Part shown: in pieces, positions 23,360 through 24,284 of the stretch
Position numbering within the stretch: the first letter of the stretch is position 1
Layout of the letters: each line of letters begins with the position of its first letter
IMG/VR virus record: IMGVR_UViG_3300032516_000196
Coordinates: 1 to 24,284 of that record
Direction: 5' to 3' (one strand)
Source: a virus
DNA length: 24,284 nt
Program-made: the position numbers and the translations under genes
Notes under the pieces: generated by a model
What the model was told of the DNA's origin: nothing
The model's database searches: none
What the model saw: the letters and a program-made list of their open reading frames with translations, nothing else

Positions 23360-24284
23360 TTAGTCTCGCTTTTTCTAAATAGGATCTATTGTCATCGATA
23401 ATATTAAGCTTAATCAAATCTTTTCTCATCCACAATTGAGAGTTTGGGTAATTTGCATGAAACCATTCCCATTTTGCATACCCTCCGTCGTTATTTTGTC
23501 GACGTGACCACGTACCCTTTATCTCAATAAATGTATTTGCAAATGGTCCGCTTTTTATAAAACAATCAACATTGTAAATAACGGATCGTTTTAATTTTGG
23601 AGTCAACATTGGTAATTGTATCGGAATTTGCCAACCAAAATCATATTTGTTCATACACAACCAAACCAAAACAGCGTATTCAAATCCCGATGCAGGATAG
23701 CAAATTTCGTTAGTTTTCCAATGTTTAACAGATTTAAAAGAACGCATTGTCATAATTGCTTTTTTTAATTTGCCAGCGGGATGACCACGCCCCGACATAA
23801 CACTGCTAGGTGATGTCCACCATTCACCATATTGTTTATCGATAAATTTTGCTTTTTTACGTGTACCACAATAGGTGTCTAAACACATTATGATATTGTC
23901 ACCATGAACTTTTCGTATACGATCAATGATCGTATCAATAAAAAGCTTTCTAGAAGACACCGTGTTTGCTCTAGCACGCTTAGGATGTCGACCCGTTCCT
24001 CCCATTACATGAAGCGGTTTAACCCACCACTCACCATAATCTTTATCAATAAATCGAGCAGGTGTTTCACGATTTACATATGTAGATTCATCAAATGTTG
24101 CAACGCCATCCCACAAAAATTTCATATGTTGTGTAATTTTATTTGGCGTTAAACGTATAGAGTCAAACGTTTTTTGTCTTCCTCTTTTTGTGTGTCCATG
24201 ACCACTTAAAACAATGTTAACTTTCGTTACCCATTCGCCATAATCACAATCAATAAACGTTGCTTTTTTACTTACACTAATATA
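23346..24284 (-). CDS. Homing-endonuclease-like protein, repeats plus PD-(D/E)xK domain (5' end outside window)
   Basis: The frame is open to the right window edge, so the start is missing; 312 residues are seen (the first in-window Met, at 24125, is internal). Three copies of a ~68-residue unit have the signature FID..YGEW...(V)..G.GH, with Phe at about residues 10, 78 and 147 counted from the window edge. Such repeats are probably DNA-binding. The C-terminal domain has E202 (GFEYAVLVW), Q-rich strand (WQIPIQLP), D240 (YNVDCFI) and E254-x-K256 (FIEIKGTW), the order of a PD-(D/E)xK nuclease fold related to Vsr or endonuclease I types. It overlaps the next gene by 14 bases. A free-standing homing endonuclease in a packaging cluster is the best reading; a repair-type nuclease is the alternative. 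Confidence 0.7.
   Translation of the reverse strand, partial: YISVSKKATFIDCDYGEWVTKVNIVLSGHGHTKRGRQKTFDSIRLTPNKITQHMKFLWDGVATFDESTYVNRETPARFIDKDYGEWWVKPLHVMGGTGRHPKRARANTVSSRKLFIDTIIDRIRKVHGDNIIMCLDTYCGTRKKAKFIDKQYGEWWTSPSSVMSGRGHPAGKLKKAIMTMRSFKSVKHWKTNEICYPASGFEYAVLVWLCMNKYDFGWQIPIQLPMLTPKLKRSVIYNVDCFIKSGPFANTFIEIKGTWSRRQNNDGGYAKWEWFHANYPNSQLWMRKDLIKLNIIDDNRSYLEKARLNDKN

Noticed and set aside
1-24284. tRNA genes, CRISPR arrays, insertion sequences
   Set aside because: I saw no cloverleaf, no spaced direct-repeat array and no transposase; the only repeats are coding.

Overview
The window is a late (virion morphogenesis) segment of a tailed, T4-type myovirus-like phage genome. Every gene I can support lies on the minus strand, so transcription runs from the right end of the window to the left; open frames on the plus strand look like shadows. 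DNA is AT-rich, genes are tightly packed (many ATGA or TAATG junctions), and most starts carry an AGGA/AAGG ribosome binding site. The host cannot be read from the sequence. The phage assignment rests on recognisable T4-family proteins: large terminase, gp20-type portal, gp21-type prohead protease and gp23-type major capsid protein, in the canonical order.

Reading in transcription order. (1) 24284-20938, packaging: a partial homing-endonuclease-like gene (three tandem ~68-residue repeats plus a PD-(D/E)xK-like domain), a 128-aa conserved-looking protein, the large terminase and a 97-aa small protein. (2) 20937-17539: portal protein interrupted by a full 438-residue HNH intein; the spliced portal would be 694 aa. 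(3) 17496-10267, head: a 285-aa head-region protein, prohead protease, a candidate decoration protein, small acidic or helical core-like proteins, a very large acidic/coiled-coil candidate scaffold, and the major capsid protein, followed by a strong GAAA-loop hairpin terminator at 10218-10237. (4) 10195-8397: a 58-aa gene, an acidic protein, a protein with a GNAT-like motif, and a separately regulated 88-aa basic protein with its own leader and terminator. (5) 8396-5557: small unknown genes in a chain of overlaps and a SAM-methyltransferase-like gene. (6) 5538-4470: a two-domain endolysin (peptidoglycan binding plus M15 zinc peptidase) and a small charged protein. (7) 4419-1: four fiber or appendage-like genes, the last a >714-aa highly repetitive protein that runs off the left edge and fills all of 1-2144.

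The most interesting pattern crosses genes. Five otherwise different small proteins (starts at 21316, 15493, 15008, 10007 and 9616) begin with a similar amphipathic N-terminal helix of the form L(R/K)xII.., in three of them ending in LSE(A/G). LxE is the cleavage consensus of the T4 gp21 protease family, and such a protease is encoded here. T4 internal proteins are packaged by short N-terminal capsid-targeting sequences that this protease removes, so I infer that this phage may have a family of capsid-targeted, possibly ejected proteins, including the GNAT-like one. This is an inference from sequence pattern only.
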